Below, piece after piece: positions 8,649-19,017 of a stretch of 64,000 nt of DNA. A program made the translations under genes and the position numbers. The notes beneath the pieces are model-generated. The model did not search any database, was not told the origin of the DNA, and was given only the letters and a program-made list of their open reading frames with translations. How positions within the stretch are numbered: position 1 is the stretch's first letter; every line of letters starts with the position of its first letter. The stretch spans positions 62,001 through 126,000 of the forward strand of contig CANFOL010000003.1 in the NCBI GenBank assembly GCA_947448695.1. The letters are read 5' to 3'. Source of the stretch: Burkholderiaceae bacterium. Lineage in GTDB: Bacteria; Pseudomonadota; Gammaproteobacteria; Burkholderiales; Burkholderiaceae.

Positions 8649-10451
8649 ATGAGAAATCCAATTCGTACATTACCAGATCAGCTAATCAGCCAGATTGCTG
8701 CTGGGGAGGTCATTGAGCGCCCCAGTGCTGTTGTTAAAGAACTTCTTGAAAATGCTATCGATGCAGGTGCAACAGTGATCGATATTCGTCTTGAAGAAGG
8801 TGGTACAACAAGAATTGTTATATCTGATGATGGCCAAGGAATTTCTCCTTCCGAACTCAAGCTTGCGTTAACTCGTCACGCCACGAGTAAAATTTATAGT
8901 CTAGAGGATTTAGAATCCGTCTTAACAATGGGCTTCCGAGGTGAAGCCCTTGCCTCAATTGCGTCGGTTGCCAAAGTTACGCTCACAACAAGAACAGCTC
9001 AAGATGATCATGCAAGTTTGATTGATAATTCCACATTTGAGATTAAACCTGCTGCCGGTGATTTTGGCACTCGTATCGATGTTCAAGATTTATTTTTTAA
9101 TACGCCGGCAAGGCGAAAGTTCTTAAAATCCTCTGCGACAGAATTTGGTCATTGCTTGGAGGCTATCAGACGCTGTGCTTTAGCCAATCCTCATATCGGT
9201 TTTTCTGTGTGGCATAACGGCAAACCCCTTCATCGTTGGTCATCAGGTGCTTTAGAAAAAAGGGCAGATGATATATTGGGCGTCGAATTTCATGAGGCAA
9301 AGCTTGCTTTAGAGGTCGGTAGTGACTTAATTCAACTTCAAGGATTTATTGGCGCCCCAACCGCAAGTAGAGCAAGAGCAGATCAACAATACATCTTTGT
9401 GAATCATCGCTTTATAAAAGATAAATTAATTAATCATGCTATACGCAGTGCTTACCAAGATGTTCTTCATGGAGATCGCCAACCGATCTTATTATTGAAT
9501 TTATCCATTCAACCTGAACTTGTTGATGTCAATGTCCATCCAGCAAAAATTGAAGTTCGTTTTCGGGATAGTCGTGCAGTCCATCAATTTGTATACCACT
9601 CAATCAAAGATCGTTTATCTCATGGTGCCGGACAAGCGCAAGTTATATCAAATGAGAATGTGAATTTTGTGACTAACCCCAACCTAAATTCAGCTGCTTT
9701 GATGAGCCCAAATTCCTTCGTCAACAATCCAACTCCTCGCTACCAACAGCCGATGCAATTTACTCTTCCCAATAACTCAATCAAGGAATCGATGATTCAG
9801 TTATTGGGTGAAAGAAATCGTATTGAATCGTCTTCTTCAAATTCCTCATCTCTGGCTCAAGAGGATGATCAATATCCACTGGGATATGCAATTGCTCAAA
9901 TTTCTGGAATCTACATTTTGGCGCAAAACCAAAATGGTTTAGTTCTAGTAGATATGCACGCAGCTCATGAACGCGTTTTGTATGAGAAATTAAAGGCTGA
10001 TTTACAAGGTCAAATAGCAATCCAAACCCTGCTAGTTCCAGCTGTCATGCATGTCAGTAGTTTAGAAATTGCTTTACTTAACGATAATCAATCTTCGCTG
10101 AGCGAAATTGGTTTCGATATCTCGATATTAGGTCCTGAAGAAATTTGCATTCGGTCGATACCTGCACTTTTGAGTAAAGCAGATCCTACTTCACTAGTTC
10201 GCTCACTCATTAATGATTTAGATGAGGTGGGATCTTCTGAAGTTGTTGATTCAGCAAAACATGAACGCTTAGCAACTAAAGCTTGCCATGCTGCAGTTCG
10301 TGCGCACCGAATCTTAACCATCCCAGAAATGAATGCCCTTTTGAGACAGATGGAAATGACTGATCGAGCCGATCAATGCAATCATGGTCGTCCAACTTGG
10401 ATTCAGTTAAGCGTGCAAGATTTAGATAAATTCTTTTTACGAGGTCGCTAA
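8649..10451 (+). CDS. mutL: DNA mismatch repair protein MutL
   Basis: 600 residues. The N-terminal GHKL ATPase has IAAGEVIERP (16-25), ELLENAIDAGA (31-41), DDGQGI (60-65) and GFRGEAL (95-101). A polar Ser/Asn-rich linker spans roughly 330-415. The C-terminal domain has DMHAAHERVLYE (435-446), which fits the DQHA(X)2E(X)4E metal motif of endonuclease-type MutL with Met for Gln, and CNHGRP (577-582), the second metal site. So this is probably a nicking MutL rather than the MutH-dependent E. coli type. It is followed by miaA after 7 bases. Confidence 0.96.
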   Translation: MRNPIRTLPDQLISQIAAGEVIERPSAVVKELLENAIDAGATVIDIRLEEGGTTRIVISDDGQGISPSELKLALTRHATSKIYSLEDLESVLTMGFRGEALASIASVAKVTLTTRTAQDDHASLIDNSTFEIKPAAGDFGTRIDVQDLFFNTPARRKFLKSSATEFGHCLEAIRRCALANPHIGFSVWHNGKPLHRWSSGALEKRADDILGVEFHEAKLALEVGSDLIQLQGFIGAPTASRARADQQYIFVNHRFIKDKLINHAIRSAYQDVLHGDRQPILLLNLSIQPELVDVNVHPAKIEVRFRDSRAVHQFVYHSIKDRLSHGAGQAQVISNENVNFVTNPNLNSAALMSPNSFVNNPTPRYQQPMQFTLPNNSIKESMIQLLGERNRIESSSSNSSSLAQEDDQYPLGYAIAQISGIYILAQNQNGLVLVDMHAAHERVLYEKLKADLQGQIAIQTLLVPAVMHVSSLEIALLNDNQSSLSEIGFDISILGPEEICIRSIPALLSKADPTSLVRSLINDLDEVGSSEVVDSAKHERLATKACHAAVRAHRILTIPEMNALLRQMEMTDRADQCNHGRPTWIQLSVQDLDKFFLRGR

Positions 10452-10458
10452 GTTTGAT

Positions 10459-11442
10459 ATGTCATTTTCTAAACACCCTTTAGAAAATATTCTTGCTATT
10501 GTTGGTCCAACGGCAAGTGGTAAAAGCACCCTATCTTTTGAACTTGCAAAATCTGCCGACCTTTTGGGGATATCTATTGAAGTTATTAGCATGGACTCAG
10601 CCCTGGTATATAAGGGTATGGATATTGGTACCGCAAAACCAAGTCTCGAAGAACAAGTTTTAATTCCTCACCATGGTATTAATATTCGAGAGCCCTGGCA
10701 AAGTTATTCTGCAGCGCAGTTTGCGAAAGATGTGCTTCAATGGGCAAGTGAAATTAAGTCTCGAGGTCATGTTCCAATTATTGTGGGTGGTACCATGCTA
10801 TATTGGCGCGCTTTAATGCAAGGACTTACTAACTTACCAGCAACAACCCCCGAAATTAGAGCAAGCATCGCTCAAGAGGCCACAGAAATCGGTTGGGATG
10901 CGATGTATTCCAAATTACAAACTATCGACCCACAAGTAGCTTTAAGACTTCCTCCAGGAGATACTCAAAGGGTTTCACGTGCATTAGAAGTTTTTGCTAT
11001 GACAGGCATACCCATGTCGCAATTTTTAGCTTTACAACCCTACTCAGACTCTCGGGATGATTCGTCATTTACTCATTGCTTATTGTCACTAGAGCCACTT
11101 GATCGTTCGTGGCTTCATGATCGTATTAGGAAGCGCTTTCTAAAAATGCTAGACCAAGGTTTTTTAGATGAAGTTAAATTACTTTTAAATCATCCCAACA
11201 TCAAACCTGATTTACCTTCAATGAGGGCCGTAGGCTATCGACAAGCCATAAGTTATTTCAACGATGAAATAACTTATGATGAATTTGTTGAAGCTGGGCT
11301 AGCTGCCAGTCGGCAACTAGGCAAAAGACAGCTAACTTGGCTAAGGGGAATGCATAGTCGCTGTGTAATAGATCCCAGTAATGCAGATTTTTTACCGCAT
11401 GCGATTAATACCTGCTTACAACACCTCCAAAAATTTAAATAA
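10459..11442 (+). CDS. miaA: tRNA dimethylallyltransferase MiaA
   Basis: 327 residues. Adds the dimethylallyl group to A37 of tRNAs reading UNN codons. P-loop GPTASGKST at 16-24, then [16 protein letters not shown] (46-61), which binds the prenyl donor and tRNA; the usual DS(x)QVY has Ala-Leu here. [15 protein letters not shown] follows the family pattern. The mutL-miaA pairing is widely conserved in proteobacteria. The 3' end overlaps purM on the opposite strand by 8 bases. Confidence 0.96.
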   Translation: MSFSKHPLENILAIVGPTASGKSTLSFELAKSADLLGISIEVISMDSALVYKGMDIGTAKPSLEEQVLIPHHGINIREPWQSYSAAQFAKDVLQWASEIKSRGHVPIIVGGTMLYWRALMQGLTNLPATTPEIRASIAQEATEIGWDAMYSKLQTIDPQVALRLPPGDTQRVSRALEVFAMTGIPMSQFLALQPYSDSRDDSSFTHCLLSLEPLDRSWLHDRIRKRFLKMLDQGFLDEVKLLLNHPNIKPDLPSMRAVGYRQAISYFNDEITYDEFVEAGLAASRQLGKRQLTWLRGMHSRCVIDPSNADFLPHAINTCLQHLQKFK

Positions 11443-12511
11443 CAATAGTTTGATGTGCCCCCAAAGGGCGCTCAACAATTTCACCTAATTGAAAACCCTC
11501 AATCTCGTGTTTTTTCAAAAACTCAATTGCTAAAGTCAAATCTTGAGCCGGCAAAATGATTGCCAGGCCAATACCGCAATTGAAAACACGATACATTTCT
11601 TGATCATCTACATTTCCAGCTTTGGATAGCCATTGGAATAAATGAGGCATCTGCCATGCATCTCGATGAAGAACTGCCTGAACATGCTCAGGCAAAACAC
11701 GTGGGATATTTTCTACTAAACCACCCCCAGTAATATGAGCCATGCCCTTAATATTGACTAACTTCAATAACTCTAATACTGGCTTTACATAAATTTTAGT
11801 AGGTGTCATTACCACCTCTTCGAGTGGTCTACCCCCCATATCAAAATTCCTCGTAGCGCCACTTACTTCAATAATTTTACGAATTAAAGAATAACCATTG
11901 GAATGGGCTCCACTAGAAGCCAATCCAAGGACAACATCTCCAGGAGTAATTGTTTTACCTGTAATAATTTTCGACTTTTCAACAACTCCTACTGCAAATC
12001 CAGCTAAATCGTATTCCCCTTCGGGGTACATACCTGGCATTTCTGCAGTTTCGCCGCCAATCAGTGCGCAACCGGCGATTTCGCAACCCTGAGCAATTCC
12101 ACCCACAACGGTAGCAGCTACATCTACTGATAAGTGACCACAAGCAAAATAATCTAGAAAAAACAAAGACTCAGCGCCCTGAACCAAAATATCATTGACG
12201 CTCATAGCAACTAAATCCTGCCCTACCGTGTCATGAATTTTCCACTCAAAGGCTAATTTCAATTTTGTCCCAACACCATCCGTACCAGAGACCAAAACAG
12301 GCTCTTGATATCGTTTGGGCACCTCAAACAGGGCACCAAAGCCGCCAATACCGGCCAAAACACCTTCCCGCATGGTTTTCTTGGCTAGAGGCTTAATCCG
12401 ATCAACCAATGCATCACCAGCATCTATATCAACCCCAGCATCTTTGTAGGACAGTCCTTTGGTTTGCGGGTTATTTTTTAAATTTGAATCTTTACTTGTC
12501 GAATTTGACAT
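11435..12511 (-). CDS. purM: Phosphoribosylformylglycinamidine cyclo-ligase
   Basis: 358 residues. Closes the imidazole ring in purine synthesis (FGAM to AIR, ATP-dependent). It starts with a 20-residue polar extension, then [19 protein letters not shown], the family start. The glycine-rich block [12 protein letters not shown], the [14 protein letters not shown] substrate loop and the [13 protein letters not shown] block are all present. Single gene, divergent from the permease gene at 12565 with about 50 bases between; its 3' end runs 8 bases into miaA. Confidence 0.96.
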   Translation of the reverse strand: MSNSTSKDSNLKNNPQTKGLSYKDAGVDIDAGDALVDRIKPLAKKTMREGVLAGIGGFGALFEVPKRYQEPVLVSGTDGVGTKLKLAFEWKIHDTVGQDLVAMSVNDILVQGAESLFFLDYFACGHLSVDVAATVVGGIAQGCEIAGCALIGGETAEMPGMYPEGEYDLAGFAVGVVEKSKIITGKTITPGDVVLGLASSGAHSNGYSLIRKIIEVSGATRNFDMGGRPLEEVVMTPTKIYVKPVLELLKLVNIKGMAHITGGGLVENIPRVLPEHVQAVLHRDAWQMPHLFQWLSKAGNVDDQEMYRVFNCGIGLAIILPAQDLTLAIEFLKKHEIEGFQLGEIVERPLGAHQTIVI

Positions 12512-12564
12512 ATTATTCCTATGAACTCAGTAGAATGAGAAGATTCTAATTCAAGGTGATGGCA

Positions 12565-13581
12565 ATGTCTGATTTTTTTTCTAGCTTAATTGAAATTTTG
12601 ATGCCTTTTTTGGTGGCATTCATTTTTGCATATATGCTAGAACCTCTAACAAAGCGCTTAGAACAACTCAAAGTAGCTAGGGGTTTAGCTGCTTTAATTT
12701 CTCTTCTGATCGGTCTTTTTGCAAGTGTTGTCATCCTTTTATTGCTACTGAATTTATTGCAACATGAAATTCCACTGATAAAGGCTCAATTTCCCGTTTG
12801 GCTTAGAAATCTCCAAGAGTGGTTAGAGCCTACTCTTGCCACCTTTAAAGTGAGGTTAGATTGGGAAATTATTCGTAGCGTAGTTCAAACACAAATCTCA
12901 TCACAACTTACAGATAATGCCAATGCATTGATAACACAATCCCTTGGAACTCTGATCAAATCCTCTAGTTCTGTTTTGGGATTTTTTGCAAGTACTGTTC
13001 TGGTTTTATTTATTTTATTTTATTTACTTCTGGAATGGGATTCTTTCTTGGACATGATTGCAGAATTTATCCCCGTTCGATTTCGTGAAACTTTCTTCAA
13101 GCTATCAAATGAAGTCGATGTTTTACTTTCCCATTATTTACGTGGTCAAGTCTTGTTGATGATTGTTTTGGCTTGTTTTTACAGCTTAGGATTATTATTA
13201 ATTGGTGTTGAAAGTGCAATTCCCTTGGGTATGTTTACAGGCCTAGTTACTTTTATTCCTTATGTTGGATTTTTAATTAGTTTTATATTATCTTTATTAG
13301 CCGCTTTATTGCAATTTGGCCCAGGAAATGCCTTAATCGCTGTTTTAGTTCTTTATGGAGTAGGTCAATTGCTGGAGAGCTTCTTCTTAACCCCACGATT
13401 AGTAGGCGAAAGAATTGGCCTTCACCCAGTTGCTGTACTTTTTGCTTTAATGGCATTTGGGCAGCTTTTTGGTTTCTTTGGTATTCTTCTTGCATTCCCT
13501 ATGTCTGCAATCTGTCTTGTTACCATTCGCCACTTCAAACACAAATTGCTTACGAGTCAATGGTTTAATAGTAATAGTTAA
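12565..13581 (+). CDS. AI-2E family transporter (PerM-like permease), short N-terminus
   Basis: 338 residues from the ATG at 12565, chosen because an AAGG site lies 8 bases upstream (12553-12556); GTG at 12556 and ATG at 12559 are alternatives in frame. About seven to eight membrane helices; the late GVGQLLESFFLTPRLVGERIG region is the family hallmark. The protein begins almost directly at ILMPFLVAFIFAYMLEPL, whereas most members carry 20-30 more residues (another half helix) before it; an in-frame TAA at 12547 rules out an extension. Substrate is unknown. Its stop codon directly abuts the start of hda. Confidence 0.84.
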   Translation: MSDFFSSLIEILMPFLVAFIFAYMLEPLTKRLEQLKVARGLAALISLLIGLFASVVILLLLLNLLQHEIPLIKAQFPVWLRNLQEWLEPTLATFKVRLDWEIIRSVVQTQISSQLTDNANALITQSLGTLIKSSSSVLGFFASTVLVLFILFYLLLEWDSFLDMIAEFIPVRFRETFFKLSNEVDVLLSHYLRGQVLLMIVLACFYSLGLLLIGVESAIPLGMFTGLVTFIPYVGFLISFILSLLAALLQFGPGNALIAVLVLYGVGQLLESFFLTPRLVGERIGLHPVAVLFALMAFGQLFGFFGILLAFPMSAICLVTIRHFKHKLLTSQWFNSNS

Positions 13582-14322
13582 ATGACAAGCAAAAAACCTC
13601 AACAATTTACCCTAGATATTTTATTATCGCCGCCACCAACTTTAGATAATTTTGTTTTATCAAAGAAAGATCGAAAAACTGGTGCCAATATCATTGCAAT
13701 TTTAAAGTCCTTAGAGCTTTACTGGGAAAACCAATCGAACCCGAATCTTGAATTAGAAATCCTTTACTTTTGGGGTCCTCAAGGTTGTGGCAAAACTCAT
13801 TTACTCAAGGCTTTAAATAGTATTGCTCAAGAAAATGAATTAAGTACGTGTTTTTTAGAGTCCGGGAGCACCCTTTGGAGTTATCTTGATTATGGCAATA
13901 TGTTAGTTCATAAGCTTTATCTAGTTGATAACGTTGATCATCTTAAAGAAAATGAACAAAAAGCTTTTTTTCGCCTGCTGATTGAAGCGAAAGAAAATGA
14001 AGAAATTCTGATCATTTCTACTGGCTCACAATCAATTTCAGGACTTGCCTTAAGAAGCGATATAGCTTCTCGGCTCTCCTCAGGTCTGAATTTTGAACTT
14101 CACACACTGCAAGATGATGAGAAAATAAAGGCAATTCAAGATTTCGCATTAGCTAAAGGGATAAACTTCTCTGAAGATATCGCCCCTTGGCTTTTAGATA
14201 ATTTTCATCGCGATATGCCAAGCTTAATTAGTCTAGTGGAAGCTTTGGATCAATACTCTTTGCAAACAAAACGATCCATCACTCTCCCCTTAGTAAGAGA
14301 ATTGCTAAAAAATAAAACGTAA
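13582..14322 (+). CDS. hda: DnaA regulatory inactivator Hda
   Basis: 246 residues, one AAA+ domain homologous to DnaA domain III. With the DNA-loaded sliding clamp it stimulates DnaA ATP hydrolysis after initiation. Walker A is GPQGCGKTHLL (65-75), Walker B-like VDNVDHL at 115-121, sensor 1 STGSQSI region near 150, arginine-finger segment SRLSSGLNFEL. A clamp-binding QL/QF type motif is possible near the start (QQFTLDILL, 7-15). It starts right after the permease stop codon and is followed 3 bases later by the HAD gene, so it belongs to a tight operon. DnaA-paralogue confusion is unlikely because there is no DNA-binding domain. Confidence 0.88.
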   Translation: MTSKKPQQFTLDILLSPPPTLDNFVLSKKDRKTGANIIAILKSLELYWENQSNPNLELEILYFWGPQGCGKTHLLKALNSIAQENELSTCFLESGSTLWSYLDYGNMLVHKLYLVDNVDHLKENEQKAFFRLLIEAKENEEILIISTGSQSISGLALRSDIASRLSSGLNFELHTLQDDEKIKAIQDFALAKGINFSEDIAPWLLDNFHRDMPSLISLVEALDQYSLQTKRSITLPLVRELLKNKT

Positions 14323-14325
14323 TTT

Positions 14326-15009
14326 ATGTCAACCAACTCTCCTACACTCGTTTTTTTTGATTTAGATAACACTTTATTACCGATAGATAGTGACCATGCA
14401 TGGGGACATTTTTTGGTTGAATTAGGCGTTGTTAATCAAGAAGAGTATGAAAAAGCCAATAATCGTTTTTATGAGGCCTATAAAGCTGGTACGCTTAATA
14501 TTGATGAATTTCTGAACTTTGCTCTAAAGCCTCTGGCAAGTCATCCAAGAAAACAACTCGAAACATGGCATAGTGAGTTCATGAAAAAAAAGATCGAGCC
14601 TCAAATACATCCAAAAGCAATTGAACTCGTTAATCATCATCTTAAACAAGGCCATATTTGTTCAATTGTCACTGCGACAAATAGTTTTGTAACCAAGCCA
14701 ATTGCAACCCGCTTTGGGATTTCACATCTTATTGCTACTGAACCAGAAATACGCCCAGATGGTGAATTTACTGGGAGGGTACAAGGTTTACCCAATTTTC
14801 AGGCTGGTAAGGTTGTCCACGTGAAAAATTGGCTCGATAGTTTAGGATTGAGTTTAGAGGATGCAGCAAATAGTATTTTTTATTCTGACTCAATGAACGA
14901 TTTACCATTACTGGAAAAAGTCAAAATGCCAGTTGCGACTAATCCAGATCCAAGACTTGCTCATCTTGCACAGGAGCGGGCTTGGAAGATACTTCATTTA
15001 TTTGCATGA
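14326..15009 (+). CDS. HAD superfamily phosphatase, subfamily IB (phosphoserine phosphatase-like)
   Basis: 227 residues. HAD motif I DLDNT (12-16) with the nucleophile Asp12 and acid/base Asp14, motif II SIVTATNSF, and motif III/IV SDSMNDLPLLE are all intact. The cap inserts between motifs I and II, as in the SerB-like IB branch. The substrate is not known; this operon position between hda and pcnB is common in Burkholderiales. The stop TGA overlaps the pcnB ATG (ATGA). Confidence 0.87.
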   Translation: MSTNSPTLVFFDLDNTLLPIDSDHAWGHFLVELGVVNQEEYEKANNRFYEAYKAGTLNIDEFLNFALKPLASHPRKQLETWHSEFMKKKIEPQIHPKAIELVNHHLKQGHICSIVTATNSFVTKPIATRFGISHLIATEPEIRPDGEFTGRVQGLPNFQAGKVVHVKNWLDSLGLSLEDAANSIFYSDSMNDLPLLEKVKMPVATNPDPRLAHLAQERAWKILHLFA

Positions 15010-16418
15010 TTCAAAAGATCATACGTCGCATTTTAGGCAGAAAACCTGCATCGACCCCGCAATCCCCTCGAAAAAAGGCCGCTAAAGAATTTGGTTTTCG
15101 AGAACATCAGATTAATCAAGGGCATATTTCTAAAAATGCAATTAAAGTAACACAAGCTCTTCATCTAGCTGGCTATGAAGCTTTCATCGTTGGTGGTGCC
15201 GTAAGAGATTTAATATTAGGCATAGTTCCTAAAGATTTTGATGTTGCAACGAATGCAACCCCCGATCAAGTTCAATCTGTATTTAGAAAATCGCGCTTAA
15301 TTGGTCGTCGGTTTCAAATTGTTCATGTCACTTTTTATGGTGGTCATAAACCTGAAATTATTGAAGTTTCTACATTTCGAGCAATGGTCAATGACGAAGG
15401 TGAGCACATCACCGAAAGTGGTCGAATTTTACGAGATAACATTTGGGGTTCGTACTCAGAGGATGCCGCAAGGCGAGACTTTACTATAAATGCCCTTTAT
15501 TACAACCCAAGTAATGAACTAGTTCTTGATTACCACGGTGGAATGTATGATATGAAAGAACGCTTAATACGAATGATTGGTGATCCTGAAAAGCGTTATC
15601 GTGAAGATCCCATCCGTATGCTCAGAGCGGTGCGTTTTGCTGCTAAAACAGGTTTTACTATTGAGCCCAAAACCTTAGCGCCCATCCATGATTTAGCCCC
15701 ATTAATTCATGATGTCCCTAGCGCACGACTCTTTGATGAGATATTAAAGCTATTAATGTCAGGGCATGCTTGGGCATCCTTAGAAGCTCTGAGGGATGTG
15801 GGTTTAGGTCAAGGATTACTGCCGATGATTGATGCTATTTTTGAACAAGATAAGCTCAGTCATTTTGCAAAAATAGCTCTAGCTCGAACTGATGAAAGAG
15901 TTCAATTAGGCAAATCAATCTCTCCGGGCTTTTTATTTGCCACCTTGCTTTGGCATGAGGTTTACCTGGGTTGGCAAAATGAACTTCAAACTGGTAAACC
16001 TCTTATTCCAGCGCTACATGCTGCGATTGACTCAGTTTTAGCTAATCAGCGCGAAGTTTTTGCAATCCAACGTAGATTCGAAACCGATATGCGAGAAATT
16101 TGGAGCCTACAACCTAGGTTCGAAAAAAGGAATGGGAAAATGCCTTATCGACTGCTAGAGTCCCCACGCTTTAGAGCTGGTTATGATTTTCTATGTTTAC
16201 GGTGCTTAGCGGATGAGCTTCCCGCCTCTCTTTCTAAATGGTGGGAAGATTTTCAACTTGCAGACCTACCCGAAAAAGAAAAATTATTATTAAGCGCCAA
16301 AGAAGAATCCCCACTAATTTCTTCAAGTAATCCTGGAAAATCTCGCCGAAGGAGGCGAAGATCCCCTAAAAACCAAGGGGTAGACAATAATATGCCCGAT
16401 GATGAGCAAGCTTCCTGA
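15006..16418 (+). CDS. pcnB: Poly(A) polymerase I
   Basis: 470 residues from the ATG at 15006, which overlaps the preceding stop as ATGA. A TTG at 14982 with a better ribosome site (AGGAG at 14972-14976) would add eight residues, so the start is open. The nucleotidyltransferase core has VGGAVRDLILG and KDFDVAT (the DxD metal pair) and the RRDFTINALYYN block, then the tRNA-nucleotidyltransferase-like RNA-binding region. The tail has six consecutive arginines (RRRRRR) near residue 450, as PcnB tails often are basic. The enzyme adds 3' poly(A) tails that mark RNAs for decay; CCA-adding activity is less likely given its length and neighbour folK. Confidence 0.9.
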   Translation: MIQKIIRRILGRKPASTPQSPRKKAAKEFGFREHQINQGHISKNAIKVTQALHLAGYEAFIVGGAVRDLILGIVPKDFDVATNATPDQVQSVFRKSRLIGRRFQIVHVTFYGGHKPEIIEVSTFRAMVNDEGEHITESGRILRDNIWGSYSEDAARRDFTINALYYNPSNELVLDYHGGMYDMKERLIRMIGDPEKRYREDPIRMLRAVRFAAKTGFTIEPKTLAPIHDLAPLIHDVPSARLFDEILKLLMSGHAWASLEALRDVGLGQGLLPMIDAIFEQDKLSHFAKIALARTDERVQLGKSISPGFLFATLLWHEVYLGWQNELQTGKPLIPALHAAIDSVLANQREVFAIQRRFETDMREIWSLQPRFEKRNGKMPYRLLESPRFRAGYDFLCLRCLADELPASLSKWWEDFQLADLPEKEKLLLSAKEESPLISSSNPGKSRRRRRRSPKNQGVDNNMPDDEQAS

Positions 16419-16464
16419 AAATTGATTAAAGTATCTTAATTAATGCCACAAAAAAGGGTGACAA

Positions 16465-16983
16465 ATGGCAAATGCGTTTATTGGTTTAGGTGGTAATGTT
16501 GGTGATTCTAGGCAAATCCTGACAGATGCTGTCGTTTGTCTTGCTCAAATACCATCTATTCAAATTAACGGTAGAAGCTGTTTCTATATTAGCAGTCCTG
16601 TTGATGCTCCAGGAAATGACTATATTAACAATGTCATATCCATCTCAACAACTCTTGAACCCAAATCATTGCTTCATGCCTGCCAGGCTGTGGAACAACG
16701 CTTTGGCAGAGAACGTCCTTATGATAAAGCCCCTCGCACTCTAGATATTGATGTTTTACTTTATGAAGATTTAGTTTATAACGAGCCAGAACTCATCATT
16801 CCTCATCCACGGATGACTGAACGTATGTTTGTGTTACTTCCATTGTTGGAACTTGCTCCTGAAATTGAAATACCTCTGCACGGTAAACTCAAAAACAAAA
16901 TTCCTAATTTAACTTGGCAAATAATTGAAAAGCTTCCCACCCAACAATGCCTGATGAGTGGTGACGCGAATAATACCCATTAA
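16465..16983 (+). CDS. folK: 2-amino-4-hydroxy-6-hydroxymethyldihydropteridine diphosphokinase
   Basis: 172 residues. Pyrophosphorylates the pterin before dihydropteroate synthesis in the folate pathway. AFIGLGGNVGDS starts the protein; the signature RTLDIDVLLYED (with the metal-binding Asp pair) and IPHPRMTERMFVLLPLLEL follow. It comes 46 bases after pcnB and 42 before panB on the same strand; pcnB-folK-panB is a frequent proteobacterial order, linking folate and the folate-dependent PanB step. Confidence 0.95.
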   Translation: MANAFIGLGGNVGDSRQILTDAVVCLAQIPSIQINGRSCFYISSPVDAPGNDYINNVISISTTLEPKSLLHACQAVEQRFGRERPYDKAPRTLDIDVLLYEDLVYNEPELIIPHPRMTERMFVLLPLLELAPEIEIPLHGKLKNKIPNLTWQIIEKLPTQQCLMSGDANNTH

Positions 16984-17025
16984 GCAAAAATTTCTGTATA
17001 TTCAAGTTTTAGCCAAAAGTTTAAT

Positions 17026-17850
17026 ATGTCTTATATACAACCCAATCAAGAAACAAAGGCTTTAACCATTAGCTCGTTATTCAAAATGCGTGCTGAAGGT
17101 GAAAAAATTACCTCTTTAACCGCCTATGATGCTAGTTTTGGAACTCTTTTTGATCAAATCGGAATTGATATCATTCTAGTTGGTGACTCCCTTGGAAATG
17201 TTATTCAAGGACATACATCTACCCTACCAGTTCGGATTGAAGACATGGTTTACCACACAAGTTGTGTGAGTAAAAATATTAAACGTACTTTTTTAATTGC
17301 GGATATGCCGTTTGCTACATATGGTGATTTGCAGAGTACTCTCAAAAATGCCGCACTTCTCATGCAAGCCGGCGCCAAAATGATCAAGCTAGAGGGGGGA
17401 ACTTGGTTAGCTCCAATCATTGAGCATCTTGTTACACAAGGTATTCCTGTCTGCGCCCATTTAGGATTAACGCCTCAATCTGTGAATACTTTAGGTGGCT
17501 TTAAAGTGCAGGGTAAAACCGCGCCTCAAGCACAACAAATGATCGAAGATGCAAAAAATCTCGCATCCGCTGGTGCACAAATGTTGGTCTTAGAAGCAGT
17601 GCCTTCTTCTTTAGGGAAAAAAATTACTGAATCTATTCAAATTCCTACAATTGGTATTGGTGCTGGACCTGACTGCTCTGGTCAAGTGCTTGTGATGCAT
17701 GATGCACTTGGCGCTTTTCCGGGCAGACAACCTAAATTTGTAAAAAACTTTCTTGCCTTGGGTGGCTCTATTGAAAAAGCAGTTGAACTTTATATCAGTG
17801 AAGTGAAATCAGGTGCGTTCCCAGCACCTGAACATTGTTTTAGTGATTAA
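17026..17850 (+). CDS. panB: 3-methyl-2-oxobutanoate hydroxymethyltransferase
   Basis: 274 residues. Uses methylene-tetrahydrofolate to turn ketoisovalerate into ketopantoate, the first committed step of pantothenate synthesis. The TIM-barrel signatures [29 protein letters not shown] (metal-binding Asp), IKLEGG and [18 protein letters not shown] are complete. panC is not adjacent. The stop codon overlaps that of dnaJ, on the other strand, by 4 bases. Confidence 0.96.
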   Translation: MSYIQPNQETKALTISSLFKMRAEGEKITSLTAYDASFGTLFDQIGIDIILVGDSLGNVIQGHTSTLPVRIEDMVYHTSCVSKNIKRTFLIADMPFATYGDLQSTLKNAALLMQAGAKMIKLEGGTWLAPIIEHLVTQGIPVCAHLGLTPQSVNTLGGFKVQGKTAPQAQQMIEDAKNLASAGAQMLVLEAVPSSLGKKITESIQIPTIGIGAGPDCSGQVLVMHDALGAFPGRQPKFVKNFLALGGSIEKAVELYISEVKSGAFPAPEHCFSD

Positions 17851-18989
17851 TTAAAAAAACCCTTCACCCTATCAATCCAACCACGCTCCTGAGGGTTGTG
17901 TTTACGACTATCGGCTTGCAAACTTTGCTCTAAGTCCTGAATCAACTTACGCTGTTGGTCATTAAGCTTAACTGGCGTTTCAATTTGTACGTGAACATAC
18001 AAATCTCCTGGAACAGAAGATCGAATACCTTTAATACCCTTTCCTCTTAGGCGATAGGTACGTCCTGTTTGTGTTCCTTCAGTAACCTCAAAACTGGCTT
18101 TCCCTGCAAGAGTAGGAACCTGAACTTCTCCTCCCAAACATGCCGTAGCAAATGAAATCGGCATTTGGAAATGTAAGTCATCACCATCTCTTTCAAAAAC
18201 CGAATGAGGCTTGATATGAACCTCTACATATAAATCACCTGGAGGGCCCTGATTAATGCCTGGTTCGCCATGGCCACTCAAACGAATGCGCATACCATCT
18301 TCAATACCAGCTGGAATTTTGACTTCTAAAGTCTTCTGCTGCTTAGTCTGCCCTTCGCCATGACATTTTTTACAAGGTTTGGCTATAAACTGTCCATTAC
18401 CACGACACTTAGGGCAAGTCTGTTGCATGGAGAAAAAGCCTTGCGACATTCTGACTTGGCCTTGACCATTACAAGTGGAACAAGTTTCAACTTTGCTTCC
18501 AGCCTCAGCACCTGTACCTGTACAAATATCACAGCTTACCCAACCGGGAATCCGTATTTGAGTTTCATGACCTTTTGCAGCCTCTTCTAACGAAATCTCC
18601 ATGCTATATCGAAGATCTCCACCTTTAAATACCTGAGGACCTGCTCGACCACCTCGAGCGCCACCTGCACCAAAGATATCACCAAAAATGTCGCCAAAAG
18701 CATCCGCAAAACCACCAAAACCCTGCGCACCAGCCCCGCCTCCAAAACCTCCCATGCTCGGGTCAATCCCAGCATGGCCATATTGGTCATATGCGGCTTT
18801 TCTTTGAGGATCCGATAAAACCTCATAAGCTTCTTTGGCTTCTTTAAATTTTTCTTCTGAAGTTTTATTATCAGGATTGCGATCAGGATGGTACTTCATC
18901 GCCATCTTTCGATAAGCTTTTTTAATCTCATCGTCAGAAGCGTTTTTCGGTACCTCTAAAACTTCATAAAAATCTCTTTTTGTTGCCAA
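17847..18989 (-). CDS. dnaJ: Chaperone DnaJ (Hsp40)
   Basis: 380 residues. J domain 1-70 with HPD at 34-36, a Gly/Phe-rich linker, four CxxCxGxG zinc repeats ([32 protein letters not shown]), then the substrate-binding C-terminal domains. It delivers clients to DnaK and triggers its ATP hydrolysis. The start codon is TTG, with a good GAAGGA ribosome site 6-7 bases before it and no ATG nearby. It lies 28 bases after dnaK and ends overlapping panB. Confidence 0.97.
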   Translation of the reverse strand: MATKRDFYEVLEVPKNASDDEIKKAYRKMAMKYHPDRNPDNKTSEEKFKEAKEAYEVLSDPQRKAAYDQYGHAGIDPSMGGFGGGAGAQGFGGFADAFGDIFGDIFGAGGARGGRAGPQVFKGGDLRYSMEISLEEAAKGHETQIRIPGWVSCDICTGTGAEAGSKVETCSTCNGQGQVRMSQGFFSMQQTCPKCRGNGQFIAKPCKKCHGEGQTKQQKTLEVKIPAGIEDGMRIRLSGHGEPGINQGPPGDLYVEVHIKPHSVFERDGDDLHFQMPISFATACLGGEVQVPTLAGKASFEVTEGTQTGRTYRLRGKGIKGIRSSVPGDLYVHVQIETPVKLNDQQRKLIQDLEQSLQADSRKHNPQERGWIDRVKGFFN

Positions 18990-19017
18990 AGCTATTCCTT
19001 CAATAAACTACAACAAA

